From Bacteroidales bacterium (GTDB lineage: Bacteria > Bacteroidota > Bacteroidia > Bacteroidales > UBA932): 64,000 nucleotides of DNA. Both the position numbers and the translations under genes were made by a program. Within the stretch, counting starts at the first letter, position 1; every line of letters starts with the position of its first letter. Positions 9,877 through 17,747 of the stretch are shown here, in pieces. The notes beneath the pieces were generated by a model, which was not told where the DNA came from, did no database searches, and saw nothing but the letters and a program-made list of their open reading frames with translations. The stretch is taken from contig JAKSJG010000002.1 in the NCBI GenBank assembly GCA_024398365.1, positions 47,193 to 111,192 on the forward strand, in the 5' to 3' direction.

Positions 9877-10854
9877 TCATTCCTTAATATAGTGCCTCAA
9901 TCTTATCATCGAGACGCTGTCCAGCACGTTCTCGCGCAGCAGACCTTCGGCATTCCAGAGGGAGTCAGGGCAGATGCGGCGGAAGCGCACTATGCTGCGG
10001 GCGCCGCTGCGGCCAAGGTACGGATGACGCGCCAGGCTGTCCTCCGGCAGTGTCCAGATGTCCAGCGGCCTGATCAGGGAAGCATCCGCCTTCACACATT
10101 CGCGCAGCGGAGCGAATCTCTCCTCGTCCATGCCATAGACCTCAAGCAGCTGGTCCACAGCATAGAAGCCGCCCAGAGACTCGCGGTATTCGATGATCTT
10201 GCGGGCATAATAAGGTCCTATGCCGCGCAGCGAGACGAGAGCCGTGCTGTCCGCCGAATTGAGTTCCACCTTAGGGATGTCGATGAAGGGCTCCAGCCGC
10301 TCGTAGAGCGAATCGGTTACTACATACATCTTCTTGAAATCCTCCTTCACGCGGAACTTTCCGCCCTTGGAGCGGTAATTCTCTATGCTCTCCGCCTGGC
10401 GTTCCGACAGACCGAGGCGCACCAGGTCCTCGAGAGATACGGTATTGGGATCAAACGGGAACGACTCCACGCTGCGCTTCGGCCTGCCGCCGGACTGATA
10501 GGACGAAGGCGGCGCCTCATATCCTCCCCAGCGGCTCTTCTGCGGCTGCGACGCCGCACTCCTGCCCTCAGAGCGCCGTCCGCCGGCGCCACTCCTGCCA
10601 CCGCCACGGCCGTACTGCCTCCGCTGATATGGCCGATAATCCGATGGAGCGTCGGAGCCGTCCGTGGCAGTCCCTCCGGGCTGAACCGGCTCCACCTCCT
10701 CCGCCACGGCCTCAACAGGCGCAGGCTTCTGCACCACCTTCACCACGAAGATGGCCAGCTGAAATCCCAATACCAGAAAAATAAGGGCTACAACGCCCGA
10801 AGTTGCGTTACTGGAGAGTTTCTCCCTCCTCTTGTCCGGCTCCCGCCTCATCAT
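9877..10854 (-). CDS. ComEA-like helix-hairpin-helix protein with membrane anchor
   Basis: This 325-residue protein starts with a basic cytoplasmic stretch, one membrane helix (VVALIFLVLGFQLAIFVVKV, about 22-41) and a Pro/Gly/Arg/Ser-rich low-complexity linker to about residue 125. Several helix-hairpin-helix units follow: FPFDPNTVSLEDLVRLGLS, VELNSADSTALVSLRGIGPYYARKI, then RPLDIWTLPEDSLARHPYLG. Such HhH repeats bind DNA in ComEA, the DNA-uptake receptor; here a role in envelope-associated DNA binding is plausible but unproven. Its start overlaps the end of rsmI by about 47 nt. Confidence 0.82.
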   Translation of the reverse strand: MMRREPDKRREKLSSNATSGVVALIFLVLGFQLAIFVVKVVQKPAPVEAVAEEVEPVQPGGTATDGSDAPSDYRPYQRRQYGRGGGRSGAGGRRSEGRSAASQPQKSRWGGYEAPPSSYQSGGRPKRSVESFPFDPNTVSLEDLVRLGLSERQAESIENYRSKGGKFRVKEDFKKMYVVTDSLYERLEPFIDIPKVELNSADSTALVSLRGIGPYYARKIIEYRESLGGFYAVDQLLEVYGMDEERFAPLRECVKADASLIRPLDIWTLPEDSLARHPYLGRSGARSIVRFRRICPDSLWNAEGLLRENVLDSVSMIRLRHYIKE

Positions 10855-11527
10855 CTACCTTTCCTCCTTTGACAATAATTACTATTTCGCCCTTCGGCTC
10901 ATTTTTGCTGAAATACTCATACAGCTCCTGCAGCGTCCCGCGGTGGGTGGTGTCGTGCAGCTTGGATATCTCGCGCGACACGGATGCCGGGCGCTCCGCT
11001 CCGAAATACTCCACGAACTGCCCCAGGGTCTTCGCCAGACGGAACGGGGACTCATAGAACACCATCGTGCGCTCCTCACCCGCCAAAGTCTTGAGCTTGG
11101 TCTGACGGCCCTTCTTGACAGGCAGAAAGCCCTCGAAGCAGAAGCGGTCACACGGGAAACCGGAATTCACCAGGGCCGGCACGAACGCCGTCGGGCCCGG
11201 AAGGGTCTCCACCTCGATGCCCGCCTCGACGCAGGTGCGCACCAGCAGGAAGCCCGGATCTGAGATGCCCGGTGTGCCGGCATCGCTGACCAGCGCCACT
11301 GTCATCCCGGCGAGAATCCTGTCCCTGACGGACTCCACGGTCTTGTGCTCGTTGAACTTGTGATGAGCCTCCATGTGCGTGCTTATCTCATATTTCTTGA
11401 GCAGCACCGAACTCGTGCGCGTATCCTCAGCCAGGACCAGATCCGCCTCCTTCAGCACGCGTATGGCGCGGAAGGTCATATCCTCGAGGTTGCCTATAGG
11501 TGTCGGAACTATATAGAGTTTGGACAT
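10808..11527 (-). CDS. rsmI: 16S rRNA (cytidine-1402-2'-O)-methyltransferase RsmI
   Basis: This tetrapyrrole-methylase-fold enzyme 2'-O-methylates C1402 in the ribosomal decoding centre. The start is set at MSKLYIVPTPIGNLEDMTFRA, giving 239 residues, because the family begins LYIVPTPIGN; longer ORF extensions run into tdk. Motifs LAEDTRTS, LVSDAGTPGISDPG (SAM site), LPGPTAFVPALVNSG and ERTMVFYESPFRL are all present. The C-terminus (DDEAGAGQEEGETLQ) is acidic and overlaps the next gene. It heads a long minus-strand run and is divergent from tdk with 46 nt between start codons. Confidence 0.95.
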   Translation of the reverse strand: MSKLYIVPTPIGNLEDMTFRAIRVLKEADLVLAEDTRTSSVLLKKYEISTHMEAHHKFNEHKTVESVRDRILAGMTVALVSDAGTPGISDPGFLLVRTCVEAGIEVETLPGPTAFVPALVNSGFPCDRFCFEGFLPVKKGRQTKLKTLAGEERTMVFYESPFRLAKTLGQFVEYFGAERPASVSREISKLHDTTHRGTLQELYEYFSKNEPKGEIVIIVKGGKVDDEAGAGQEEGETLQ

Positions 11528-11533
11528 TTTTAT

Positions 11534-11541
11534 TAACTTTG
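11534..11541 (+). promoter_or_regulatory. Bacteroidota -7 element for tdk
   Basis: TAACTTTG lies 32 nt upstream of the tdk start in the divergent rsmI/tdk gap. A second -7 match, TATTTTTG on the minus strand at 11559-11566, is suitably placed for rsmI. The two promoters would cross over each other. No -33 element at standard spacing was seen for either. Confidence 0.5.
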
Positions 11542-11573
11542 TATTCAAACCAACTCTGCAAAAATAGTCAAAA

Positions 11574-12149
11574 ATGTTCATCGAATGCACAAAAAATACA
11601 GGCCGCATCGAAGTCATCTGCGGCTCGATGTTCTCCGGAAAGACCGAGGAACTCATCCGCAGGATGCGCCGCGCTGTCTTCGCAAACCTTGAAGTCAAGA
11701 TATTCAAGCCTCAGATTGACGTGCGCTACTCCGCGACCAACGTTGTATCGCACGACGCGCACGCCATCGAATCCACTCCGGTGGCATCATCTGCCGAGAT
11801 TCTCTCGCTCGTTGGCACCGCACGCGTGGTTGGCATCGACGAGGCTCAGTTCTTCGATGAAGGCATAGTGGAAGTGGCCCAGGAACTCGCCGCACGCGGG
11901 GTCCGCGTCATCGCCGCCGGCCTTGACATGGACTACCTCGGCAAGCCTTTCGGCCCAATGCCGGCCTTGATGGCCGTGGCCGAGGACGTGGCCAAGGTGC
12001 ACGCCATCTGCGTTCGCTGCGGCGACCTCGCCTATGTCTCCCACCGCCTCTCCAAGAGCGACAAGCTCGTCGAACTCGGCGAAAAGGACATCTACGAGCC
12101 GATCTGCCGCGCCTGCTTCAACGCACTCAAGAAAGCCGGAAAATTGTAA
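11574..12149 (+). CDS. tdk: Thymidine kinase (type II)
   Basis: This enzyme phosphorylates thymidine to dTMP in pyrimidine salvage. It has the P-loop [10 protein letters not shown] (residues 17-26), the Walker B-like [10 protein letters not shown] around residues 88-95, the lasso-loop region and structural-zinc Cys pairs CVRC and CRAC near the C-terminus. Its 191 residues match type II thymidine kinases. It supplies the same dTMP pool as the thymidylate kinase at 53685. A 126-nt gap with the tRNA promoter follows. Confidence 0.95.
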   Translation: MFIECTKNTGRIEVICGSMFSGKTEELIRRMRRAVFANLEVKIFKPQIDVRYSATNVVSHDAHAIESTPVASSAEILSLVGTARVVGIDEAQFFDEGIVEVAQELAARGVRVIAAGLDMDYLGKPFGPMPALMAVAEDVAKVHAICVRCGDLAYVSHRLSKSDKLVELGEKDIYEPICRACFNALKKAGKL

Positions 12150-12233
12150 CGGCCCAACCCGCTGTACCTCAGTTCACAGAGCATCCTCTTCCATCTCCGG
12201 GAACCTGAGAAAGGCGGATTTTGGCGGAAATAA

Positions 12234-12264
12234 TTTGGTATTTCAAAAAAAGGCCGTATCTTTG
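12234..12264 (+). promoter_or_regulatory. Complete Bacteroidota promoter for tRNA-fMet
   Basis: TTTG at 12234-12237 and TATCTTTG at 12257-12264 are separated by exactly 19 nt, a textbook TTTG-N19-TAnnTTTG promoter. Transcription should start near 12271, just before the tRNA at 12276. This is the clearest promoter in the window. Confidence 0.85.
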
Positions 12265-12275
12265 CAGTCCAATAC

Positions 12276-12348
12276 CGCGGGGTAGAGCAGTTGGTAGCTT
12301 GTCGGGCTCATAACCCGGAGGTCGTAGGTTCGAGTCCTGCCCCCGCTA
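12276..12348 (+). tRNA. Initiator tRNA-fMet (anticodon CAT)
   Basis: A full cloverleaf can be drawn: acceptor CGCGGGG against CCCCGCT, a D-arm GAGC/GCTT, anticodon loop CTCATAA, and T-arm GTAGG-TTCGAGT-CCTGC. It is the initiator rather than an elongator for three reasons: position 1 (C) cannot pair with position 72 (T), the anticodon stem ends in GGG/CCC, and position 11-24 is A-T. The CCA end is not encoded. Confidence 0.95.
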
Positions 12349-12354
12349 CACAGT

Positions 12355-12384
12355 GAGACAAATCGCAAGGTTTGTCTCTTTTTT
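12355..12384 (+). terminator. Rho-independent terminator after tRNA-fMet
   Basis: GAGACAAA (12355-12362) pairs perfectly with TTTGTCTC (12371-12378) across an 8-nt loop and is followed by a T tract. It sits 6 nt after the tRNA. Confidence 0.85.
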
Positions 12385-12561
12385 GTTATGTAACCTCGCA
12401 AGTATCTAATGGCAAAGGAATCAAAATATAGGAGCAAAATGTTCGGTTATTGTTTCCTGTATTAAACGCACTTAGGGTAAGAGTTGGCTTATATATTGGA
12501 TATTTTATTGATATACAGTATTATAAGCGAGAATGCTTTATATTGCAAAAGTCTTCGCAAG

Positions 12562-12610
12562 GTAAAATAACGCTACTCGCTATTTTACTTTTACCACCGA
12601 AAGTAAAATA
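12562..12610. repeat. Operator-like cluster of GTAAAATA repeats upstream of fic
   Basis: The octamer GTAAAATA occurs at 12562-12569, inverted at 12581-12588 and again direct at 12603-12610. The last two extend to an 11-bp perfect inverted repeat (TATTTTACTTT / AAAGTAAAATA, 8-nt centre). They lie directly upstream of the -7 match TAATTTTG at 12626-12633. The arrangement suggests a repressor site controlling the Fic gene; no regulator gene is adjacent. Confidence 0.6.
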
Positions 12611-12654
12611 ATCAAAAATTTATTGTAATTTTGCATCATAAAAGTATCATTGTT

Positions 12655-13791
12655 ATGATTAGGCTTGAAGAATATAATGCTGGACATTATGAAACCGGGT
12701 ATGGATATAAGTATTTCGTACCATCAATGATTAATGATGAATGGGCATGGAATAACCCTGAAATTAATAGATTGCTGGAAAAAGCTGCCATAAAATTAGG
12801 AGAACTGAATTCGTTCTCTAAACTTGTACCAAATTTAGAGTTGTTTATTCAGCTTCATGTAACGAAAGAAGCCGTGGTTTCCAGTAGGATAGAAGGAACT
12901 CAAACTAAGATGGATGAAGCTTTGCTCCCTTTAGAGGAAGTTCAGCCAGAAAGACGTGATGATTGGAAGGAAGTCAATAACTACATCAAAGCAATAAATA
13001 ATGCAATTGAAGATCTGGAGTCACTTCCAATATCTAGTAGATTAATCAAGATGACGCACAAAATATTGCTTGACAGTGTGCGTGGAGAATATAAAATGCC
13101 AGGTGAATATCGAACAAGTCAAAATTGGATTGGCGGCAATTCTTTAGCAGATGCCAGATATATTCCACCGCATCATAATTGCGTAGGCGATTTGATGGGA
13201 GACCTTGAGGAATTCCTTAACAATGACCAAATTAACGTTCCTTCTCTCATTAAAATTGCCATTGCCCATTACCAGTTCGAAAGCATCCACCCCTTCCTTG
13301 ACGGGAATGGGCGTATAGGAAGACTGATGATAACATTATTTCTAGTTAATGAGCACATTCTGGACAAGCCTCTTTTATATCTATCAACATATTTTGAAAA
13401 GAACAAGGGCTTATATTACGACAACTTAACAAGCGTTAGGGACAAGAACGATATGGCTCATTGGTTGAAATATTTTCTTGTCGGAGTCGAGCAAACAGCC
13501 TCACACGCCGTCGAAACTCTGTCACAAATCATTACTTTTAAGGAAAAAATGGAGTCTGAAATCCACAACACATACGGAAGAAGGACTGCCCAAGCCATAG
13601 TTCTACTTCATTCTCTATTGATTAATCCATTCGTCACAGTCGAACAGGCCGCGAAGGAGTGTAAGTTATCATATAAAGCAGCCAACGATCTCGTTGCCCG
13701 TTTTTGTGAAGATGGATATTTGTCGGAAACATCCGGACGAAGTCGAAATAGGTATTTTGTTTTCTCTTCGTATCTTGACTTGTTTGAATAA
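12655..13791 (+). CDS. Fic family protein (class II, auto-inhibited) with C-terminal winged helix
   Basis: Fic proteins usually transfer AMP to a hydroxyl side chain of a target protein. The catalytic motif HPFLDGNGRIGR (His212) is complete. The N-terminal inhibitory helix motif SSRIEG (Glu80) precedes the Fic core, which makes this a class II, self-inhibited member. The C-terminus (about 310-379) looks like a winged helix (VTVEQAAKECKLSYKAANDLVARF). The start is MIRLEEY, 22 nt after the -7 element; an upstream in-frame TTG is rejected. The gene and its flanks are visibly AT-richer than neighbours and follow a tRNA gene, which suggests acquisition. No antitoxin gene is adjacent. The target is unknown. 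Confidence 0.92.
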   Translation: MIRLEEYNAGHYETGYGYKYFVPSMINDEWAWNNPEINRLLEKAAIKLGELNSFSKLVPNLELFIQLHVTKEAVVSSRIEGTQTKMDEALLPLEEVQPERRDDWKEVNNYIKAINNAIEDLESLPISSRLIKMTHKILLDSVRGEYKMPGEYRTSQNWIGGNSLADARYIPPHHNCVGDLMGDLEEFLNNDQINVPSLIKIAIAHYQFESIHPFLDGNGRIGRLMITLFLVNEHILDKPLLYLSTYFEKNKGLYYDNLTSVRDKNDMAHWLKYFLVGVEQTASHAVETLSQIITFKEKMESEIHNTYGRRTAQAIVLLHSLLINPFVTVEQAAKECKLSYKAANDLVARFCEDGYLSETSGRSRNRYFVFSSYLDLFE

Positions 13792-13899
13792 TTATATTTA
13801 CTAGTGTATTTTGACCTGTTATATCAATTCTATCAATTCCTGAATTTGATTGATATCCTCCCAGAACCGGTTCGAGATTCGGAGGTGGTAGCCTACTAA

Positions 13900-13935
13900 G
13901 ACGGACAATGAGCAATCATTGCCCGTCATTTTTTT
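13900..13935. terminator. Terminator hairpin between fic and tenA
   Basis: GACGGACAATGA pairs with TCATTGCCCGTC with one mismatch across a short loop and is followed by seven T residues on the plus strand. It lies between convergent genes and most clearly serves fic. Confidence 0.75.
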
Positions 13936-13947
13936 GTTAAAGCTGCA

Positions 13948-14601
13948 TCAGCTGCGGGAAAATCCAGCGTATGCGTAGTCCCAGAACTCATACTCAAACC
14001 TGACGCCTTCGCGGAACTGTCTGGTCATTTCCGCCCTGGTCACTTCATCCGCACTGTCGGCATATCCGTCAATCAGCGACAGGATTTCCTCAACGGATGC
14101 CGAAAATTCCTCATCACCGTATTCGTCTATCCACTCGCAGTAGGGGTTACCTTCAGTGACGGCGATAGTTTTAAGGTACTTGCCAACCTCATTGTATATC
14201 CAGATGCAAGGAAGCAACGAAGCGAACGCCACTTCCTTGCAGCCTGTACGGATTGCCGCTTCGGTGTGGGCATTGTATGCTGCGGTAACCTTGGATGGCA
14301 AGGCGGATGCTTCAATGCCAAAACGCGCAATCATAAGATCATGCATCGCCTTTTCCCCTTCCAATCCGGCTCTGGCGAACTCCGCGAACATTTCCTTCTG
14401 TGAAGCATCGTCAATCATATCGGCGAAAGCATACATCTGACGGCCGTAATTGCCGAGATACAGTTCGTCCTGCGCAATATAGCGCTTGAACCTTTCAATG
14501 GAAAGGCTTCCGTCTGCAAGTTCAAGGATAAAGGGATGTCCGATAATGTCGGCATAGATACCGGAAGCCTCGGACCAGGCTTCTTCTGTCCATTTTTTCA
14601 T
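13948..14601 (-). CDS. tenA: TenA family aminopyrimidine aminohydrolase (thiaminase II)
   Basis: TenA hydrolyses degraded thiamine (aminopyrimidine) so the HMP moiety can re-enter thiamine synthesis. The 217-residue protein is all-helical. The catalytic Cys is at 132 (LLPCIWIYNEVG) and the conserved Glu at 205 lies in the C-terminal FEYEFWDYAY segment. Other family signatures are IAQDELYLGNYGRQ and the NPYCEWIDEYGDEEF stretch. A TPP riboswitch lies directly upstream, which ties it to thiamine supply. No other thi gene is nearby, so it is a stand-alone salvage gene. Confidence 0.93.
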   Translation of the reverse strand: MKKWTEEAWSEASGIYADIIGHPFILELADGSLSIERFKRYIAQDELYLGNYGRQMYAFADMIDDASQKEMFAEFARAGLEGEKAMHDLMIARFGIEASALPSKVTAAYNAHTEAAIRTGCKEVAFASLLPCIWIYNEVGKYLKTIAVTEGNPYCEWIDEYGDEEFSASVEEILSLIDGYADSADEVTRAEMTRQFREGVRFEYEFWDYAYAGFSRS

Positions 14602-14606
14602 AATAA

Positions 14607-14680
14607 TTCCTTACGGCGGTATAAACCGCATCAAGTTCAACGGGTTTGTCTCAACAGGTATTTCCTGTACCCCGATTCGG
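14607..14680 (-). promoter_or_regulatory. TPP riboswitch (THI element) controlling tenA
   Basis: On the minus strand the leader begins with CGGGGTAC, then CTGTTGAGA, then ACCCGTTGAACTTGATGCGG and TTTATACCGCCGTAAGGAA. These match the conserved thi-box blocks (GGGGTGC, CTGAGA, ACCCTTTGAACCTGATCTGG, TAATACCAGCGTAGGGA), including the pyrophosphate and pyrimidine sensing arms. It ends 6 nt before the tenA start, so control is probably at translation initiation. A -7 element TATATTTG (14684-14691, minus) lies just upstream. Confidence 0.92.
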
Positions 14681-14703
14681 ATGCAAATATAGCGGATTTG
14701 CAT

Positions 14704-14711
14704 TAACTTTG
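14704..14711 (+). promoter_or_regulatory. Bacteroidota -7 element for the alkyltransferase-glycosylase fusion
   Basis: TAACTTTG lies 36 nt before the start codon and is divergent from the riboswitch promoter of tenA at 14684-14691. No -33 element at standard spacing is evident. Confidence 0.5.
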
Positions 14712-14746
14712 TCCGTGAAACAGCTTGTTTCATAAAAAAGATCCGG

Positions 14747-15625
14747 ATGAAAGACGATTTCTCAGCTGATGTATTCCGCGCGGTGGCGCTGATTCCAGAG
14801 GGCAGGGTCGGAAGCTATGCCCAGGTGGCTGAACTGTCCGGACACGCCGGGGCGGCCAGGGCCGTAGGAAATGCACTTCACCGCAACACGGACCCTCTTC
14901 GGGTGCCATGTCACAGGGTGGTGTGCTCGGATGGCAGTCCCGCAGCCGGATATGCCTTCGGCGGCCCTGAGAAGCAGAAAGAGCGGCTCAAGGCAGAAGG
15001 AGTCATCTTCAAGGATGACAGCGGGAAAGTGGACATGGCGCGATGCGGCATCGTCATCGAGGACCACCCGCTGGAACCATTCCTGCCATCGGACGGAAGG
15101 GTGCTTTTCCTTGGCAGTTTCCCGCCACCCAGGGCACGCTGGTCAATGGATTTCTTCTACCCCAACCCGCAGAACGACTTCTGGCGCATCCAGGGGCTCA
15201 ACCACTTCTCAGATGCCGGGCATTTCATTGCGGAAGGCGGAAAGGGCTTCGACTGCGGAAAGATCCAGGCTTTCTGCCGGGAAAAGGGACTCGCTTTCTT
15301 TGACACCGCATCACGTGTCTGCCGCCTGAAAGGCAATGCCAGCGACGAGTTCCTTGTCATCCTGCGCCCAGCGGACATCTCAGGTATGCTTGAGGCAATG
15401 CCCCTGTGCAATACCATAGTCACAACCGGAGGCAAATCCTCGGAGGAGTTCACAGCCATTCTGGACAGGAAAGGCATAGCAGGCATAGCGCAGCCGCCAA
15501 TAGGCGGATATGCAGATATCCGGATAGACGGCAGGGACATACGATGGTGGCGCATGCCCTCATCATCGCGGGCCTATCCGATGAAGCTGCAAGACAAGGC
15601 AGCGCTTTATCGCAAAGTATTCTGA
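14747..15625 (+). CDS. Fusion of alkylguanine-DNA alkyltransferase domain and uracil-DNA-glycosylase-like domain
   Basis: Two DNA-repair domains sit in one 292-residue chain. Residues 1-95 are the DNA-binding/active-site domain of O6-alkylguanine alkyltransferase: PEGRVGSYAQVAELSG, the Arg-finger region RAVGNALHRN, and PCHRVV with acceptor Cys55 intact. The N-terminal ribonuclease-like domain of Ada/Ogt is missing, as in ATL proteins. Residues 110-292 match the UDG-superfamily glycosylase known from Bacteroidota (LFLGSFPPP, MDFFYPNPQNDFW, FFDTASRVCRLKGNASD, IVTTGGKSSEEF, MPSSSRAYPM). The first domain would read or repair alkylated guanine and the second remove a damaged base; acting together is inference. 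Confidence 0.85.
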   Translation: MKDDFSADVFRAVALIPEGRVGSYAQVAELSGHAGAARAVGNALHRNTDPLRVPCHRVVCSDGSPAAGYAFGGPEKQKERLKAEGVIFKDDSGKVDMARCGIVIEDHPLEPFLPSDGRVLFLGSFPPPRARWSMDFFYPNPQNDFWRIQGLNHFSDAGHFIAEGGKGFDCGKIQAFCREKGLAFFDTASRVCRLKGNASDEFLVILRPADISGMLEAMPLCNTIVTTGGKSSEEFTAILDRKGIAGIAQPPIGGYADIRIDGRDIRWWRMPSSSRAYPMKLQDKAALYRKVF

Positions 15626-15626
15626 T

Positions 15627-15665
15627 AAAAAAAGGGCTGACCATTATTTTGGTCAACCCCTTTTT
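15627..15665. terminator. Bidirectional terminator between convergent genes
   Basis: GGGCTGACC pairs with GGTCAACCC (one mismatch) around an AT loop, flanked by A7 on the left and T5 on the right. The symmetric A and T tracts let it stop transcription from both the repair fusion and the BspA-like gene. Confidence 0.85.
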
Positions 15666-15682
15666 CATTTATCAGTAATCTG

Positions 15683-17731
15683 TTAGTTATCCCACCAAGT
15701 AACACTGATCGGGCTCTTGCTCTGGTAATCCAGGAAGGTAACCGGAATAGGATCTGTAGGGATGCCATCTGAGTTATAGCCGGTGGCAATCCAGCGGAGA
15801 CCTGTGGAAGCGAACCAGTCAGCGACGTCCTGAGTACAGTAGATGGTGAGACCGCCATTAGAGCCAGGTCTTTTCTCATAAGCTGCATTGTTACCACACA
15901 TGAAGTAGCTTGAACGGTTCGGGAACATGAATGTATCGCCGCAGTAGATCTCCCTCAATGAATGGTCGAGGTAGAAGAAGTAACCGGTATAGGTGGTACT
16001 TGTTGAGAGCAGTGAATTCATAGGATCGAGCATTGAAACGTCAACAACCTCAAGTGCATCGCAACGGTTGTAGAGCGAACGTACGTCAGAAGCTGAAGCG
16101 AAGCTGAAGTTCGGAGTGTTGAGTTTGGTCAGGCTGTGGCAGTGCCAGAATGTGTTGCATACATAGGTTGCACTGGATGTATCCCATCCTTCAAGATCAA
16201 GTTCAGTAAGTGCGTAGCAGTAACCGAAGGTGCCCTTGAATGTAGAACCGTTCTCTACATTCCAGTTCTTGAGACCTGTGATGGACTCAAGCTCGTAGCA
16301 ATAACCGAATACATAAGTGAAGTCAGTACAGTTTTCTGTATTGAAGTTGGAAACGTCCAGAGTCTTCAGTTTCTCGCAATACTGGAACATATACATCATA
16401 GTCTCAACATTCTCTGTATTGAATGAGCTGACATTGAGTTCTGTGAGCTGGTTGCAGCCGTTGAACATAGAACGCATGGTGGAGCAGACTGAAGTGTTGA
16501 AATTGCTGAGATCAAGGGACTTCAGGCTCTTGTATGAGCAGCCTGTCAGACAGAACATATAGGACATATCCTCAACATTTTCCGTATTGAGGGCCTTGAG
16601 GTTGACAATCTCCTCGAGTTCGCCGAAGTATGCGAACATATATGAAGCGTCTGAAGGAAGGATAATCTGGGAAGCAGGGGTGCTTACCATCGCAATACCG
16701 GAGCTTGGATCGACTGACAGGTAAACAGGGTTGTCTGAAGAAAGATCGGCGATATCCACACCGTTTGTATTTGCACTGTTGGTGTCAAAGACAATCCTTG
16801 TCACAACATAGTCATTCTGTGAGTATGAGGCCATGTCGTCCATTGTTGCCTGCTGCTTGAGAGCAGCATTGAAATCCATACCGCAGCAGAGAATAGCCTC
16901 ACCGCCGGTGGTGACTGTCTCGAAAGTATCGAATGAGAACTCAGCCTCATAGTACTTTGAACGTTCTACCGTGAACGAAGCGCCGCTCTTCATCTTGAGT
17001 ACATTGGACTTCTTGCCGCCGTCAGCAATGAGCTGGATGGTCATGCCAGTATAGGTATTGGCAGGGATGGAGATATAGAACGGAGCTGCAGCAGCGCCGA
17101 TCTCGATGCCGTTGCCACAATCGAGCACGATGCTCTTCTGGCCGTCCTCAGCAATGACTGCAGCATCACCGTCAAGTGTGTAAGGGCCTGCCATAGGCTG
17201 ATCCGCAGTGACTATTATCTGCTTTACAACTATGCCGGCCTGGGATGTCTTGACATTGAGCTGGAGCAGACCACCGAGGTTCTTGAATGCAAGGAGTGTG
17301 GTGTCAGCGTTGAATGCTCTCATAGGTACGAACTTGCAGACATTGCCGACCTGGCTCTGAGTACCCGGGAATGCCACAGCAGCATTGACAGGGGCATATG
17401 CCTCATAAGGGCCGCCGGTAAGTGTGTCACCTGCGAAGAAGGTGAAATATGAGAAATTGGAACCACCTTCATCTGCAGAATAAAGGTCGCGGCCTTCAGC
17501 TGAATTTACCAGACCTTTGATCTCGATGCGGTCACCTGCCTGCCATGTAGGATGATACACATCGCCTTCCTTGATCAGGCTGGCGCGGGTGTCCGGTGTT
17601 TCGATAGAAGCCGCAAAAGTGAGAGGTGTCCTGCCACCCTTGCTGATCGGCTTTGCAGAGAAATCTTCTGCCATCTGGCAGCTTGTCAAAACAGCAGCTG
17701 CCGCTAATACAGTGACTAATGCTTTTTTCAT
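15683..17731 (-). CDS. BspA-like surface lipoprotein with DUF285 leucine-rich repeats
   Basis: The start is set at MKKALVTVL, a lipoprotein signal with lipobox LTSC (Cys21), giving 682 residues; a longer ORF upstream reads through the small gene at 17748. Residues about 30-300 resemble the fimbrillin-like domain (LTFAASIETPDTRASL, TWQAGDRIEIKG, YISIPANTYTGM). Residues about 395-600 are repeated DUF285/BspA units of about 24 residues (LKSLDLSNFNTSVC, MRSMFNGCNQLTELNVSSFNTENV, MYMFQYCEKLKTLDVSNFNTENC). BspA proteins mediate adhesion; the ligand here is unknown. The small gene directly upstream should share its transcript. Confidence 0.88.
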   Translation of the reverse strand: MKKALVTVLAAAAVLTSCQMAEDFSAKPISKGGRTPLTFAASIETPDTRASLIKEGDVYHPTWQAGDRIEIKGLVNSAEGRDLYSADEGGSNFSYFTFFAGDTLTGGPYEAYAPVNAAVAFPGTQSQVGNVCKFVPMRAFNADTTLLAFKNLGGLLQLNVKTSQAGIVVKQIIVTADQPMAGPYTLDGDAAVIAEDGQKSIVLDCGNGIEIGAAAAPFYISIPANTYTGMTIQLIADGGKKSNVLKMKSGASFTVERSKYYEAEFSFDTFETVTTGGEAILCCGMDFNAALKQQATMDDMASYSQNDYVVTRIVFDTNSANTNGVDIADLSSDNPVYLSVDPSSGIAMVSTPASQIILPSDASYMFAYFGELEEIVNLKALNTENVEDMSYMFCLTGCSYKSLKSLDLSNFNTSVCSTMRSMFNGCNQLTELNVSSFNTENVETMMYMFQYCEKLKTLDVSNFNTENCTDFTYVFGYCYELESITGLKNWNVENGSTFKGTFGYCYALTELDLEGWDTSSATYVCNTFWHCHSLTKLNTPNFSFASASDVRSLYNRCDALEVVDVSMLDPMNSLLSTSTTYTGYFFYLDHSLREIYCGDTFMFPNRSSYFMCGNNAAYEKRPGSNGGLTIYCTQDVADWFASTGLRWIATGYNSDGIPTDPIPVTFLDYQSKSPISVTWWDN

Positions 17732-17747
17732 TTGGTTTTCCTCCCGA

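Noticed and set aside
9634-10872. Long plus-strand ORF of 412 codons opposite the ComEA-like gene
   Set aside because: Its protein is Arg/Ala/His-rich without motifs, and the opposite strand encodes clear helix-hairpin-helix repeats. It is an antisense shadow of high-GC coding DNA.
13860-13890. Possible attachment site matching the tRNA-fMet T-arm downstream of fic
   Set aside because: Only 8 contiguous bases (GGTTCGAG) are shared, too few to call an att site.
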